DNA of 64,000 nucleotides. It comes from JBCBDX01 sp039815825. GTDB lineage: Bacteria > Pseudomonadota > Alphaproteobacteria > Rhizobiales > Rhizobiaceae. Shown here one piece after another: positions 35,972 to 43,713 of the stretch. The position numbers and the translations under genes are program-made. The notes beneath the pieces are model-generated. The model was not told the origin of the DNA. It did no database searches and saw nothing but the letters and a program-made list of their open reading frames with translations. How positions within the stretch are numbered: the stretch's first letter is position 1; each line of letters starts with the position of its first letter. Where the stretch lies: positions 1 to 64,000 of the forward strand of contig JBCBYO010000015.1 of the NCBI GenBank assembly GCA_039815825.1, in the 5' to 3' direction.

Positions 35972-35995
35972 ACAAGCGGCATAAGTGCCGCTTGT
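35972..35995 (+). other. Intercistronic hairpin between ctaD and ctaB
   Basis: A perfect 10-bp stem (ACAAGCGGCA at 35972-35981, TGCCGCTTGT at 35986-35995) with TAAG as loop is followed by only TTGAT. With so short a T-run it would be at most a partial terminator; it may instead protect the ctaCD message from 3' decay. It lies eight bases before the ATG of ctaB and could also mask its ribosome-binding region. Confidence 0.6.
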
Positions 35996-36003
35996 TTGAT
36001 AAC

Positions 36004-36984
36004 ATGAAAAGCGGCACATCCCGCAATCAATCGACGACAGGGTCAACGATCTTGGCTTATTTGGACAGCACAGCGAAAACAGATCTTCGCGTCTCCGAGG
36101 CGACGCCGAAGGACTATTTTGACCTGCTAAAGCCCAAGGTCATGCGTTTGGTAGTCTTTACCGCCTTGGCCGGTATGCTCGCTGCGCCCGGACCGCTTGA
36201 CCCGATTGTTGGCTTTATCGCCATTCTTGCCATCGCCGTGGGTGCGGGTGCATCTGGTGCTTTGAATATGTGGTATGACGCGGACATTGACGCAGTCATG
36301 AGCCGCACCGCCAAACGGCCAATACCAGCGGGCCGGGTCACCGCGGATGAATCTCTGGTCTTCGGTTTGATCCTGTCGATCCTTTCGGTGCTAACGCTCG
36401 GCGTGATGACCAACTGGGTGGCAGGTGGCCTGCTTGCATTCACCATTTTCTTCTACGCAGTCATCTATACGATGTGGTTGAAGCGCTCGACGCCGCAAAA
36501 CATCGTTATCGGCGGCGCAGCTGGTGCGTTTCCACCCATGCTGGGTTGGGCTGTGACATCAGGTTCCATTACGCTGGAAGGTTGTGTGCTTTTCGCGATT
36601 ATCTTCATGTGGACACCGCCGCATTTCTGGGCGCTCGCCCTGTGGAAGATGCGTGACTATGACGATGCCCATGTGCCTATGATGCCAAACGCCGCTGGTG
36701 AAAAATCGACCCGAAACCAAATGCTGGCCTATGCAGTTCTGCTCGCGCCGATTGGCGTCCTACCCTATTGGATGGGGTTTGCAGGCGTTGCTTATGGTGT
36801 GGTGGCAGCGGTCGCTGGCGCCGTTTTCGCGTGGCTGACCTATAGCGTTTGGAAAGTTGCGGGTGCTGACCCGAAACTCAAAGCCGAGAAGCGGCTGTTC
36901 GGCTTTTCGATTTTGTATCTCTTTCTGCTGTTCGGCGTCCTCTTGTTTGAAGCTGTGATTGTCCGATTGGGAGTGTTCGCATGA
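36004..36984 (+). CDS. ctaB: Protoheme IX farnesyltransferase (heme O synthase)
   Basis: A UbiA-fold prenyltransferase with nine helices that attaches farnesyl to heme B to make heme O, the precursor of heme A for subunit I. From the ATG at 36004 it has 326 residues. It contains YFDLLKPKVMRLVVFTALAG, the Asp-rich NMWYDADIDAVMSRTAKRP, and a second acidic motif in KMRDYDDAHVPMMP. No clear ribosome-binding site precedes this ATG; a TTG at 35992 sits in the hairpin stem. The start is therefore uncertain. Confidence 0.96.
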   Translation: MKSGTSRNQSTTGSTILAYLDSTAKTDLRVSEATPKDYFDLLKPKVMRLVVFTALAGMLAAPGPLDPIVGFIAILAIAVGAGASGALNMWYDADIDAVMSRTAKRPIPAGRVTADESLVFGLILSILSVLTLGVMTNWVAGGLLAFTIFFYAVIYTMWLKRSTPQNIVIGGAAGAFPPMLGWAVTSGSITLEGCVLFAIIFMWTPPHFWALALWKMRDYDDAHVPMMPNAAGEKSTRNQMLAYAVLLAPIGVLPYWMGFAGVAYGVVAAVAGAVFAWLTYSVWKVAGADPKLKAEKRLFGFSILYLFLLFGVLLFEAVIVRLGVFA

Positions 36985-37154
36985 GCGACGTAAAAGACGT
37001 CAACGATCAGGGCATTGAGCTGACCGACGCCCAAGCCAAAGCACGCAAGTTGCGCTCCGTCGCCATTGGGGTTTGTCTGGCCGCTTTTGTAGTCCTAATC
37101 TATGTGGGCACGTGGGCGAAGCTGGGTCCTGCACTTTTTATCCGGCAGATGTGA
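36981..37154 (+). CDS. Small membrane protein of the oxidase operon (CtaF-like)
   Basis: A 57-residue gene whose ATG overlaps the ctaB stop (ATGA) and whose stop lies seven bases before the ctaG ATG. The product has a charged N-terminal part (MSDVKDVNDQGIELTDAQAK) and one membrane helix (VAIGVCLAAFVVLIYVGTW). The tail reads KLGPALFIRQM. Its place and size match the short ORF called ctaF or CoxF between ctaB and ctaG in alphaproteobacterial oxidase operons; its exact role is not defined. Tight coupling on both sides argues that it is real. Confidence 0.85.
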   Translation: MSDVKDVNDQGIELTDAQAKARKLRSVAIGVCLAAFVVLIYVGTWAKLGPALFIRQM

Positions 37155-37161
37155 GGAGAGC

Positions 37162-37794
37162 ATGAGCGCCGATTTGCAAAAACCGACACCTGACAAAAGC
37201 CGCGCCAATGCACGCATCGCGCTGGCATGTGTTGCGTTTTTCAGCGGTATGGTCGGTTTGGCCTATGCATCGGTACCGCTCTATGAGCTATTTTGCCGGG
37301 TCACCGGATATGGCGGCACGACACAGCAGGCCGACGTTGCGCCTGTCGATGTCATCGACCGTGAGATTACCGTGCGCTTTGATGCCAATATTGGACAAGG
37401 CCTCGGGTGGGAATTCGCGCCTGGGCAACGCTCGGTCACTATGAAGATCGGTGAGTTGGCGCAGGTGAACTACCTGGCCGAAAACCCGCTCTCACGTGCA
37501 TCAACCGGTACGGCAACGTTTAACGTCACGCCGCCATCGGCAGGTGCTTATTTCAATAAGATGGAATGCTTCTGTTTCACCGAGACTACACTAGAGCCCG
37601 GTGAATCCATGGAGATGCCCGTCGTCTTTTTCGTTGACCCGGATATTGTCGACAAAGAAGAAATGGACGGTATCAACACAATTACTCTCTCATACACTTT
37701 TTTCCGTGTGGACGACCCGGAAGAAAACGTGGCACAGACAATTCAAAACACACCCGATGCGGAGCTGATCGGAAGCGCTCCAGCAGACGGGTAA
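37162..37794 (+). CDS. ctaG: Cytochrome c oxidase assembly protein CtaG (Cox11)
   Basis: The ATG at 37162 (210 residues) has GAGGAGAG directly upstream. One N-terminal membrane anchor (IALACVAFFSGMVGLAYASVPLY) precedes a periplasmic immunoglobulin-like domain. The copper-binding CFCF motif is seen in KMECFCFTETTLEPGE. CtaG delivers copper to the CuB site of subunit I. It lies between the CtaF-like gene and ctaE, as usual. Confidence 0.97.
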   Translation: MSADLQKPTPDKSRANARIALACVAFFSGMVGLAYASVPLYELFCRVTGYGGTTQQADVAPVDVIDREITVRFDANIGQGLGWEFAPGQRSVTMKIGELAQVNYLAENPLSRASTGTATFNVTPPSAGAYFNKMECFCFTETTLEPGESMEMPVVFFVDPDIVDKEEMDGINTITLSYTFFRVDDPEENVAQTIQNTPDAELIGSAPADG

Positions 37795-37819
37795 GCAATA
37801 ACGTTGGAGAACGGGAAAC

Positions 37820-38698
37820 ATGGCCGACGCACACGCTAAAAACCATGATTATCATATCATAGATCCAAGCCCTTGGCCGCTAGTCGGCTCCTTGGGTGCG
37901 CTGATCATGGCAATCGGTGCCATTGGTTGGATGCAGGCGACAAAAGGCAATGAGTTTTCGCTTCTGGGTCTGCCATTGGCAAACCCCTGGACATTCTTCA
38001 TCGGCTTGGCGATCGTCCTTTACACAATGATCATGTGGTGGGCCGATTGTGTAAAAGAGGCGCATGAGGGTCATCACACCCGCGTGGTGTCGCTTCACTT
38101 GCGCTATGGCATGATCATGTTCATCGCATCAGAAGTGATGTTTTTCGCTGCCTGGTTTTGGGCGGTCTTTGACGCAAGCCTTTTCTACGATGAAGCACAG
38201 CAGGTGGGCCGATTGGCATACACCGGCGGCACATGGCCGCCCCAAGGTCTCGAGGTTCTCGATCCCTTGCACCTGCCTCTTTACAACACCGTGATCCTGC
38301 TTCTTTCCGGCACGACCGTGACATGGGCGCACCACGGTCTTCTTCATAATGACCGTGAAGCAGTGAAATGGGGCCTATGGCTCACCGTCGGCCTCGGCAT
38401 TATCTTTTCATTCGTGCAAGCGTACGAGTATGGCCATGCGCCTTACAGCTTCTCCGGTTCGCTTTATGGCGCGACCTTCTTCATGTCGACCGGTTTCCAT
38501 GGCTTCCACGTCCTGGTTGGGACAATCTTCTTGGCTGTTTGTCTGTACCGCGTTTATCTCGGCCACTTCTCCGCAAAGCAGCATTTCGGCTTTGAGGCGG
38601 CAGCGTGGTACTGGCACTTCGTTGACGTGGTCTGGCTCTTCCTCTTCTTCGTGATTTACATCTGGGGATCTTGGGGTGCTCCGATCTACCACGGGTAA
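37820..38698 (+). CDS. ctaE: Cytochrome c oxidase subunit III
   Basis: The 292-residue, seven-helix subunit has HDYHIIDPSPWPLVGSLGAL at the start. The conserved SEVMFFAAWFWAVFDASL, TGFHGFHVLVGTIFL and WYWHFVDVVWLFLF segments follow. It stabilises the oxidase and may supply a lipid or oxygen path. It is followed by a strong terminator that ends the ctaCDBFGE transcript. Confidence 0.99.
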   Translation: MADAHAKNHDYHIIDPSPWPLVGSLGALIMAIGAIGWMQATKGNEFSLLGLPLANPWTFFIGLAIVLYTMIMWWADCVKEAHEGHHTRVVSLHLRYGMIMFIASEVMFFAAWFWAVFDASLFYDEAQQVGRLAYTGGTWPPQGLEVLDPLHLPLYNTVILLLSGTTVTWAHHGLLHNDREAVKWGLWLTVGLGIIFSFVQAYEYGHAPYSFSGSLYGATFFMSTGFHGFHVLVGTIFLAVCLYRVYLGHFSAKQHFGFEAAAWYWHFVDVVWLFLFFVIYIWGSWGAPIYHG

Positions 38699-38720
38699 AA
38701 CACCGCTTTGAATTTGATGC

Positions 38721-38752
38721 GGGCGGTCTGGGAAACAGGCCGCCCGTTTTTT
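38721..38752 (+). terminator. Rho-independent terminator after ctaE
   Basis: A 9-bp GC-rich stem with one G-T pair (38721-38729 with 38737-38745), loop GGGAAAC, is followed by GTTTTTTA. It lies 22 bases after the ctaE stop and 12 bases before the surf1 ATG, so surf1 and the genes behind it depend on read-through or a promoter inside this short gap. Confidence 0.85.
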
Positions 38753-38763
38753 ATGGGGACAGG

Positions 38764-39555
38764 ATGACGGCAACCAAAACAGCCTCCGCAAATAAAGGCT
38801 TTCCATGGCTCGTGATCCTCGTCGCGCTACCGGCCCTCGGGGTTTTGTTGGCACTCGGCACATGGCAGGTGCAAAGGCTTGCTTGGAAAGAAGGTCTGCT
38901 CGCCAACATAGATGCGCGCTTGTCAGCGGCGCCAACACCCATCGCCGAATTGTTGGTTGATTTGGATGAAGGTCGGATCAGTCAATCCGAGTTGGATTAT
39001 TTACCCGTCTCCGCTTCCGGCAGGTTTCGTCACGAAGGAGAGCAGCATTTTTTCGCAACCCATCGAGGGGCGACGGGATACTATATCTACACACCGTTGG
39101 AACTAACTGAACCAAGCGGCCTGTTCCTGCTTATCAACCGAGGCTTTGTGCCTTTTGACTTAAAAGAAGCAGAAACCCGCCCGCAAACACTCTCGGCAGG
39201 CGAAGTGACAATCACCGGTTTGGCACGCCAACGGTTGGAGGAGAAACCATCGTGGGCGGTTCCGGAAAACGACCCGGTCGGCAACATTTATTACTGGAAA
39301 GACATCGAACAGATGGCTGTTCAGGCGAACCTTTCAGGCCAGATAGTCCCGTTTTTTGTCGATGAAGGTTCACCGCGCGCACCCGGCACTATGGGCGAGT
39401 GGCCGGTTTCCGGTGTCACCCTGATCAACTTGCCCAATAACCACCTGCAATATGCGATCACATGGTACGGATTGGCACTTACACTGGTTGGTGTGGTTGC
39501 TTTTTTTGTTGCAGGGCGGCTACGTGGTAGTGACAACACGTCAAACCCGGACTGA
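38764..39555 (+). CDS. SURF1 family cytochrome oxidase biogenesis protein
   Basis: The ATG at 38764 (263 residues) follows the terminator; GGGGACAGG is the ribosome-binding candidate. Two membrane helices (about 15-36 and 228-250) flank a periplasmic domain. LGTWQVQRLAWKEGLL and the C-terminal NNHLQYAITWYGLALTLVG are the SURF1 signatures. SURF1 proteins bind heme A and assist its insertion into subunit I. The DUF983 gene often found between ctaE and surf1 in relatives is missing here. Confidence 0.96.
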   Translation: MTATKTASANKGFPWLVILVALPALGVLLALGTWQVQRLAWKEGLLANIDARLSAAPTPIAELLVDLDEGRISQSELDYLPVSASGRFRHEGEQHFFATHRGATGYYIYTPLELTEPSGLFLLINRGFVPFDLKEAETRPQTLSAGEVTITGLARQRLEEKPSWAVPENDPVGNIYYWKDIEQMAVQANLSGQIVPFFVDEGSPRAPGTMGEWPVSGVTLINLPNNHLQYAITWYGLALTLVGVVAFFVAGRLRGSDNTSNPD

Positions 39556-39563
39556 ACACGCCT

Positions 39564-40589
39564 ATGTTGGATCTGCCAAACAAACCCGCATTGACCATCC
39601 GCTTGTGTGAGCCGCGTGGCTTTTGTGCCGGCGTTGATCGAGCGATCCAGATTGTTGTTCTGGCGCTGAAAAAATATGGAGCGCCGGTCTATGTCCGCCA
39701 TGAGATCGTGCATAACAAGTTCGTTGTTGAGGGACTACGCGAACGCGGTGCGGTCTTTGTGAAAGAGCTCACCGATATCCCAAATGCGGACCGGGACCGT
39801 CCGGTGGTCTTCTCGGCCCACGGTGTGCCCAAGTCAGTGCCCGCCAACGCAGAGGCGATGAACCTGCTCTACCTGGACGCCACATGCCCGTTGGTGTCGA
39901 AGGTCCACAAGCAGGCCATGCGCCACCAGCGGCTTGGGCGGCACGTTCTGCTGATCGGACATGCTGGCCATCCTGAAGTGATTGGCACAATGGGTCAGTT
40001 GGAAGAGGGTGCAGTCACTCTGGTGGAAACAGTGGAAGACGTCGCGACAATGCGCGTTCCCGACGAAGACGCCTTGGGCTATGTCACCCAAACGACCTTG
40101 TCCGTTGATGATACGGCCGCCGTTGTTGAAGCATTAGAAGCCCGATTTCCCAATATGCAAGCGCCATCGTCTGACAGCATCTGTTACGCGACAACCAACC
40201 GCCAGGAGGCAGTCAAACTCGCAGCACCGGAAACAGACATGTTTCTCGTTGTTGGCGCTCCCAACTCATCCAATTCAAAACGGTTGGTTGATGTAGCCAA
40301 ACGCGCTGGCGCAAGAGACAGTATGTTGGTGCAACGCGCATCGGAGATCGATTGGGACCGGGTAGGGGATGCCGCCACCATCGGCATGTCGGCGGGGGCC
40401 TCCGCACCGGAAACCATAGTGGAGGAAATCATCGATGCATTCCGTGACAGGTTTGCGGTCAAGATCGACATCGCATTGACCGTCAAGGAAACGGAACTTT
40501 TCCCGGTCATGCGGTCATTACGTGACATCCCGCTGGAAGTATCAGACATGGCCTTCCTGAACGGGCAGGGCGATTTGAAGGCGGTTTAA
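39564..40589 (+). CDS. ispH: 4-hydroxy-3-methylbut-2-enyl diphosphate reductase
   Basis: The 341-residue iron-sulfur enzyme makes IPP and DMAPP in the last step of the MEP pathway. Cluster cysteines are in PRGFCAGVDRA, DATCPLVSKVHKQ and SDSICYATTNRQ, and the His/Glu catalytic segments are in place. It starts nine bases after surf1 and is followed by thrB after six bases. The MEP gene dxs, usually found elsewhere in related genomes next to tlyA, is not in this window. Confidence 0.98.
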   Translation: MLDLPNKPALTIRLCEPRGFCAGVDRAIQIVVLALKKYGAPVYVRHEIVHNKFVVEGLRERGAVFVKELTDIPNADRDRPVVFSAHGVPKSVPANAEAMNLLYLDATCPLVSKVHKQAMRHQRLGRHVLLIGHAGHPEVIGTMGQLEEGAVTLVETVEDVATMRVPDEDALGYVTQTTLSVDDTAAVVEALEARFPNMQAPSSDSICYATTNRQEAVKLAAPETDMFLVVGAPNSSNSKRLVDVAKRAGARDSMLVQRASEIDWDRVGDAATIGMSAGASAPETIVEEIIDAFRDRFAVKIDIALTVKETELFPVMRSLRDIPLEVSDMAFLNGQGDLKAV

Positions 40590-40595
40590 CGCACC

Positions 40596-41561
40596 TTGGC
40601 TGTTTATACGGATATCACCAACGAAGAGCTTTCGGTCTTCCTGAGCGACTATGATGTCGGGCAGCTTCTCTCATATCGGGGCATTGCCGAGGGCGTGGAA
40701 AACTCCAACTTCATGGTGCACACCAGCACCGGCAACTACATCCTGACGCTCTATGAAAAGCGGGTGAACCGCGATGACCTTCCGTTCTTTCTAGGGCTGA
40801 AACAGCATCTTTCCGAAAACGGCTTTTCCTGTCCAAATCCAATTTTACGCGCCGATGGCGGCATGCTTGGTGAATTGGCTGGCCGACCGGCGGCCATGGT
40901 ATCGTTCCTTGAAGGCGTGTGGATCCGCAGACCGCAGCCGGGCCACTGTCGTGCGCTTGGCGCGGCGTTGGCGCATCTGCACGCGGCTGGTGAAGGATTT
41001 GCTTTGACCCGGCCTAACAGCTTAACGCTGGGCGACTGGCGCCCACTGTGGGAACAATGCTTGGCATCAGATGGTGAAATTGACGCCGACTTAACAGACT
41101 TGGTCGGACGATCGCTGAATGATTTGGAGGCCAATTGGCCATCTGATCTGCCAAACGGGGTCATCCATGCAGATGCTTTCCCCGATAACGTGTTCTTCAT
41201 TGGTGATGAACTTTCCGGGATGATCGATTTCTATTTCGCGTGTAACGACTTCCTCGCCTATGACCTTGCTGTGTGCCTCAACGCTTGGTGTTTTGAGCGC
41301 GACCATGCGTTCAACTTGACCAAAGGTACAGCGCTGTTGACCGGCTATCAAAGTGTCCGTGCACTCGAAGAACGCGAAATCGCAGCTTTGCCGACCTTGG
41401 CAGCCGGCGCGGCGCTGCGGTTCATGCTCACGCGCCTCTATGACTGGGTGAACACACCGCCGGGTTCGTTGGTGGTCAAGAAAGATCCCGAAGAATATGT
41501 GCGCAAGCTACGGTTCCACCGCGAAGTCAAAAGCGCCACCGAATATGGTTTAGGTTCCTGA
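40596..41561 (+). CDS. thrB: Homoserine kinase (APH-fold, ThrB type II)
   Basis: Starts with TTG at 40596; the N terminus AVYTDITNEELSVFL matches the family, and no better start exists (321 residues). It phosphorylates homoserine on the path to threonine. The kinase fold is the aminoglycoside-phosphotransferase type: GVIHADAFPDNVFF carries the catalytic Asp, and SGMIDFYFACNDFLAYDLA the metal-binding Asp. It overlaps rnhA by one base. Threonine synthase is encoded nearby at 50235-51629. Confidence 0.96.
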   Translation: MAVYTDITNEELSVFLSDYDVGQLLSYRGIAEGVENSNFMVHTSTGNYILTLYEKRVNRDDLPFFLGLKQHLSENGFSCPNPILRADGGMLGELAGRPAAMVSFLEGVWIRRPQPGHCRALGAALAHLHAAGEGFALTRPNSLTLGDWRPLWEQCLASDGEIDADLTDLVGRSLNDLEANWPSDLPNGVIHADAFPDNVFFIGDELSGMIDFYFACNDFLAYDLAVCLNAWCFERDHAFNLTKGTALLTGYQSVRALEEREIAALPTLAAGAALRFMLTRLYDWVNTPPGSLVVKKDPEEYVRKLRFHREVKSATEYGLGS

Positions 41562-42016
41562 TGTCGGCAGCAAAGAAGATCGTCATTCACACAGATGGCG
41601 CTTGCTCTGGCAATCCTGGACCCGGTGGTTGGGGTGCCATCCTGGAGTGGAATGGCAAGCGCAAAGAGATGAGTGGTGGCGAAGCGGAAACAACGAACAA
41701 CCGCATGGAGCTGACGGCCGCCATTGAAGCGCTCAAGGCGTTAAAGGGCGGTCCGCATGCTGTCGATCTCTGGACCGATTCCTCCTATGTCAAAGATGGG
41801 ATTTCCAGCTGGATCCATGGCTGGAAACGCAATGGCTGGAAGACTGCCTCCAAAAAACCTGTCAAGAACGCCGAACTCTGGCAGGCGCTTGATCAGCTGA
41901 CTGGTGAGCATGATGTGACATGGCACTGGCTTAGAGGCCACGCCGGCCATCCTGAGAACGAACGCGCAGATGAATTGGCACGCGAAGGCATGGCCCCGTT
42001 TAAAGACATCGCCTGA
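41561..42016 (+). CDS. rnhA: Ribonuclease HI
   Basis: The 151-residue enzyme degrades the RNA strand of RNA-DNA hybrids. The four acidic residues can be placed: TDGACSGNPGPGGWG (Asp), NNRMELTAAIEAL (Glu), WTDSSYVKDG (Asp), and HPENERADELAREG (Asp). The ATG overlaps the thrB stop. The gene converges on the LysE-type exporter with three bases between them. Confidence 0.98.
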   Translation: MSAAKKIVIHTDGACSGNPGPGGWGAILEWNGKRKEMSGGEAETTNNRMELTAAIEALKALKGGPHAVDLWTDSSYVKDGISSWIHGWKRNGWKTASKKPVKNAELWQALDQLTGEHDVTWHWLRGHAGHPENERADELAREGMAPFKDIA

Positions 42017-42019
42017 GCG

Positions 42020-42613
42020 CTAGGTTTGGATCACAAAGATCAGTGAGCCGACCAGCAATGCGGCCATCGTCCAATTAAATGCGCGTAGGCGCGCCGTACT
42101 TGTCAGAAAACGCTGCATTTGTTGGCCAAGAACTGTCCAAACGGAAACAGATGGCAAGTTAACGGCCGCAAAAGTTGCCGCCACCAAGACCATCGCAAAT
42201 ACCGTGTCACCGGGCGCGTATGCGGTCACGGCGGTCAAAGCCATGCCCCACGCTTTCGGGTTCACCCATTGAAACGCAGCTGCCTGGCCAAACGTAAGAG
42301 GCGACCCTTTTGTGCTTTGGCTGCTGGCCGGTGCCGCGTTGGCGATCTTCCATGCCAACCAGAGCATATAAATGGCGGCAACGACTTGCATGATCTGTTT
42401 TAGGATCGGAAATGCGATGAAGAGCTGGGCCAGTCCGATACCAACAAGGAACACCATCAGCGCGTGCCCGATCGAAATTCCGAGCATGTGTGGCACCGTC
42501 CGACGAAAACCGAAATTCGCGCCAGACGCGAGCAGCATCATATTGTTTGGCCCTGGCGTGATCGACGAGGCAAAAGCGAAACTTGTCAGTGCTAGAAGTA
42601 GTTCATATTGCAT
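42020..42613 (-). CDS. LysE/RhtB family exporter beside an Lrp regulator
   Basis: The 197-residue, six-helix membrane protein opens with LLLALTSFAFASSITPGPNNMMLLASGANFG and has the usual NPKAWGMALTAVTAYAPG block. It exports amino acids or similar compounds. The divergent Lrp/AsnC gene starts 72 bases away, the usual arrangement for a regulator sensing the exported amino acid. Confidence 0.93.
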   Translation of the reverse strand: MQYELLLALTSFAFASSITPGPNNMMLLASGANFGFRRTVPHMLGISIGHALMVFLVGIGLAQLFIAFPILKQIMQVVAAIYMLWLAWKIANAAPASSQSTKGSPLTFGQAAAFQWVNPKAWGMALTAVTAYAPGDTVFAMVLVAATFAAVNLPSVSVWTVLGQQMQRFLTSTARLRAFNWTMAALLVGSLIFVIQT

Positions 42614-42671
42614 GGCACAATAATTGACGATGTTCTGCGCAATTGAATTGCTATCATTCGGAAATTTGAAT

Positions 42672-42687
42672 ATTTATTGCAATAAAT
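42672..42687. promoter_or_regulatory. 16-bp perfect palindrome across the start codon of the Lrp gene
   Basis: ATTTATTGCAATAAAT at 42672-42687 is self-complementary throughout, and its last two bases are the A and T of the ATG at 42686. AT-rich dyads of about 15 bp are the usual binding sites of Lrp/AsnC proteins. Its position would let the product repress its own gene and influence the divergent exporter. It also takes the place where a ribosome-binding site should be; none is visible. Confidence 0.5.
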
Positions 42688-43138
42688 GACTGATATTGAT
42701 CCCATTAATCAAAAAATATTGCGCGAACTTGCAAATGATGGACGTTTGACGAACCTGGAGTTGTCGGAACGTGTGGGGCTTTCGCCATCAGCTTGTTTGC
42801 GCCGGGTACAGGAATTGGAGCGCACCGGCGTGATCGCAGGCTACCGCGCGATGATTGATCCAGCCAAGATCGGCAAAGCATTTGTAGCTTATGTGGCGGT
42901 CGGATTAGCCGAGCACTCGAAATCCGCACAGGCGACGTTTGAACGGGCGATGATTGCTGCGCGGGAAGTACGCGAATGCCACAATATCACCGGGACGGTA
43001 GAGTATATGCTGCGCGTAGAGGTCGAGGACCTCACCGCCTACAAGCATTTTCACACCGAAGTTCTGGGCGTTGTAAGCGGTGTGCGCCTGATTACATCAT
43101 ATATCGTGATGGGATCGCCCAAGGACGAGCGATCCTAG
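42686..43138 (+). CDS. Lrp/AsnC family transcriptional regulator
   Basis: The 150-residue protein has an N-terminal winged helix-turn-helix (DPINQKILRELANDGRLTN, LSERVGLSPSACLRRVQELE) and a C-terminal RAM (AsnC) ligand-binding domain from about residue 70. VRECHNITGTVEYMLRVEVED is the typical RAM segment. It probably controls the divergent LysE-type gene in response to an amino acid. No Shine-Dalgarno sequence lies before the ATG; the message may be leaderless or nearly so. Confidence 0.95.
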   Translation: MTDIDPINQKILRELANDGRLTNLELSERVGLSPSACLRRVQELERTGVIAGYRAMIDPAKIGKAFVAYVAVGLAEHSKSAQATFERAMIAAREVRECHNITGTVEYMLRVEVEDLTAYKHFHTEVLGVVSGVRLITSYIVMGSPKDERS

Positions 43139-43147
43139 TCACCAAAT

Positions 43148-43633
43148 TCAGAGCTGCTCGAGTATGGCCGCCGCGCCGGAGACTTCTGCAGTGCCCGGGC
43201 TTTCTTCTATGTTTAGGGCTTCAACGACACCATCGTTGATGATCATAGAATAGCGTTTGGAACGAACGCCAAGACCGGCAACGCCAAGATCAATCTCTAA
43301 ACCCAACACCGTGGTCAGAGCGGCGTCCCAATCGGCAAGAAACTTGATCTTTTCCGAACCACCGGAGTTTTCTGCCCAGGCTTGCATTACAAATGGATCA
43401 TTGACGGCGACAACGGCGATCTCGTCGATGCCTTTGCTTTTGATGGCATCAGCGTTCTCGATAAAGCCGGGCAGATGGTTCAGTGTACAAGTCGGCGTGA
43501 AAGCGCCAGGCACGGCGAACAAAACGACTTTTTTGCCATCAAGCATCGCGGGCGTTTCGATTTCTGCCGCACCGTCTTCTGTGACGATCTTCAGTGTTTT
43601 AGTAGGGATTTTGTCGCCAACAGCGATGACCAT
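43148..43633 (-). CDS. Peroxiredoxin (Prx5 type)
   Basis: The 161-residue thiol peroxidase has the Prx5 pattern VVLFAVPGAFTPTCTLNHLPGF with the peroxidatic Cys near residue 48, followed by NDPFVMQAWAE. It reduces hydrogen or alkyl peroxides, usually with glutaredoxin or thioredoxin. The start ATG is at 43633. The gene lies downstream of the DsbD-type gene on the same strand, and the same cluster is frequent in relatives. Confidence 0.95.
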   Translation of the reverse strand: MVIAVGDKIPTKTLKIVTEDGAAEIETPAMLDGKKVVLFAVPGAFTPTCTLNHLPGFIENADAIKSKGIDEIAVVAVNDPFVMQAWAENSGGSEKIKFLADWDAALTTVLGLEIDLGVAGLGVRSKRYSMIINDGVVEALNIEESPGTAEVSGAAAILEQL

Positions 43634-43713
43634 GTTTCCAACTCCGGAAAATTATACGATGCCATCACAAATAATGCGCCGGCGCGTACGGCAAGTCCGC
43701 TGCACAAAAAAGA

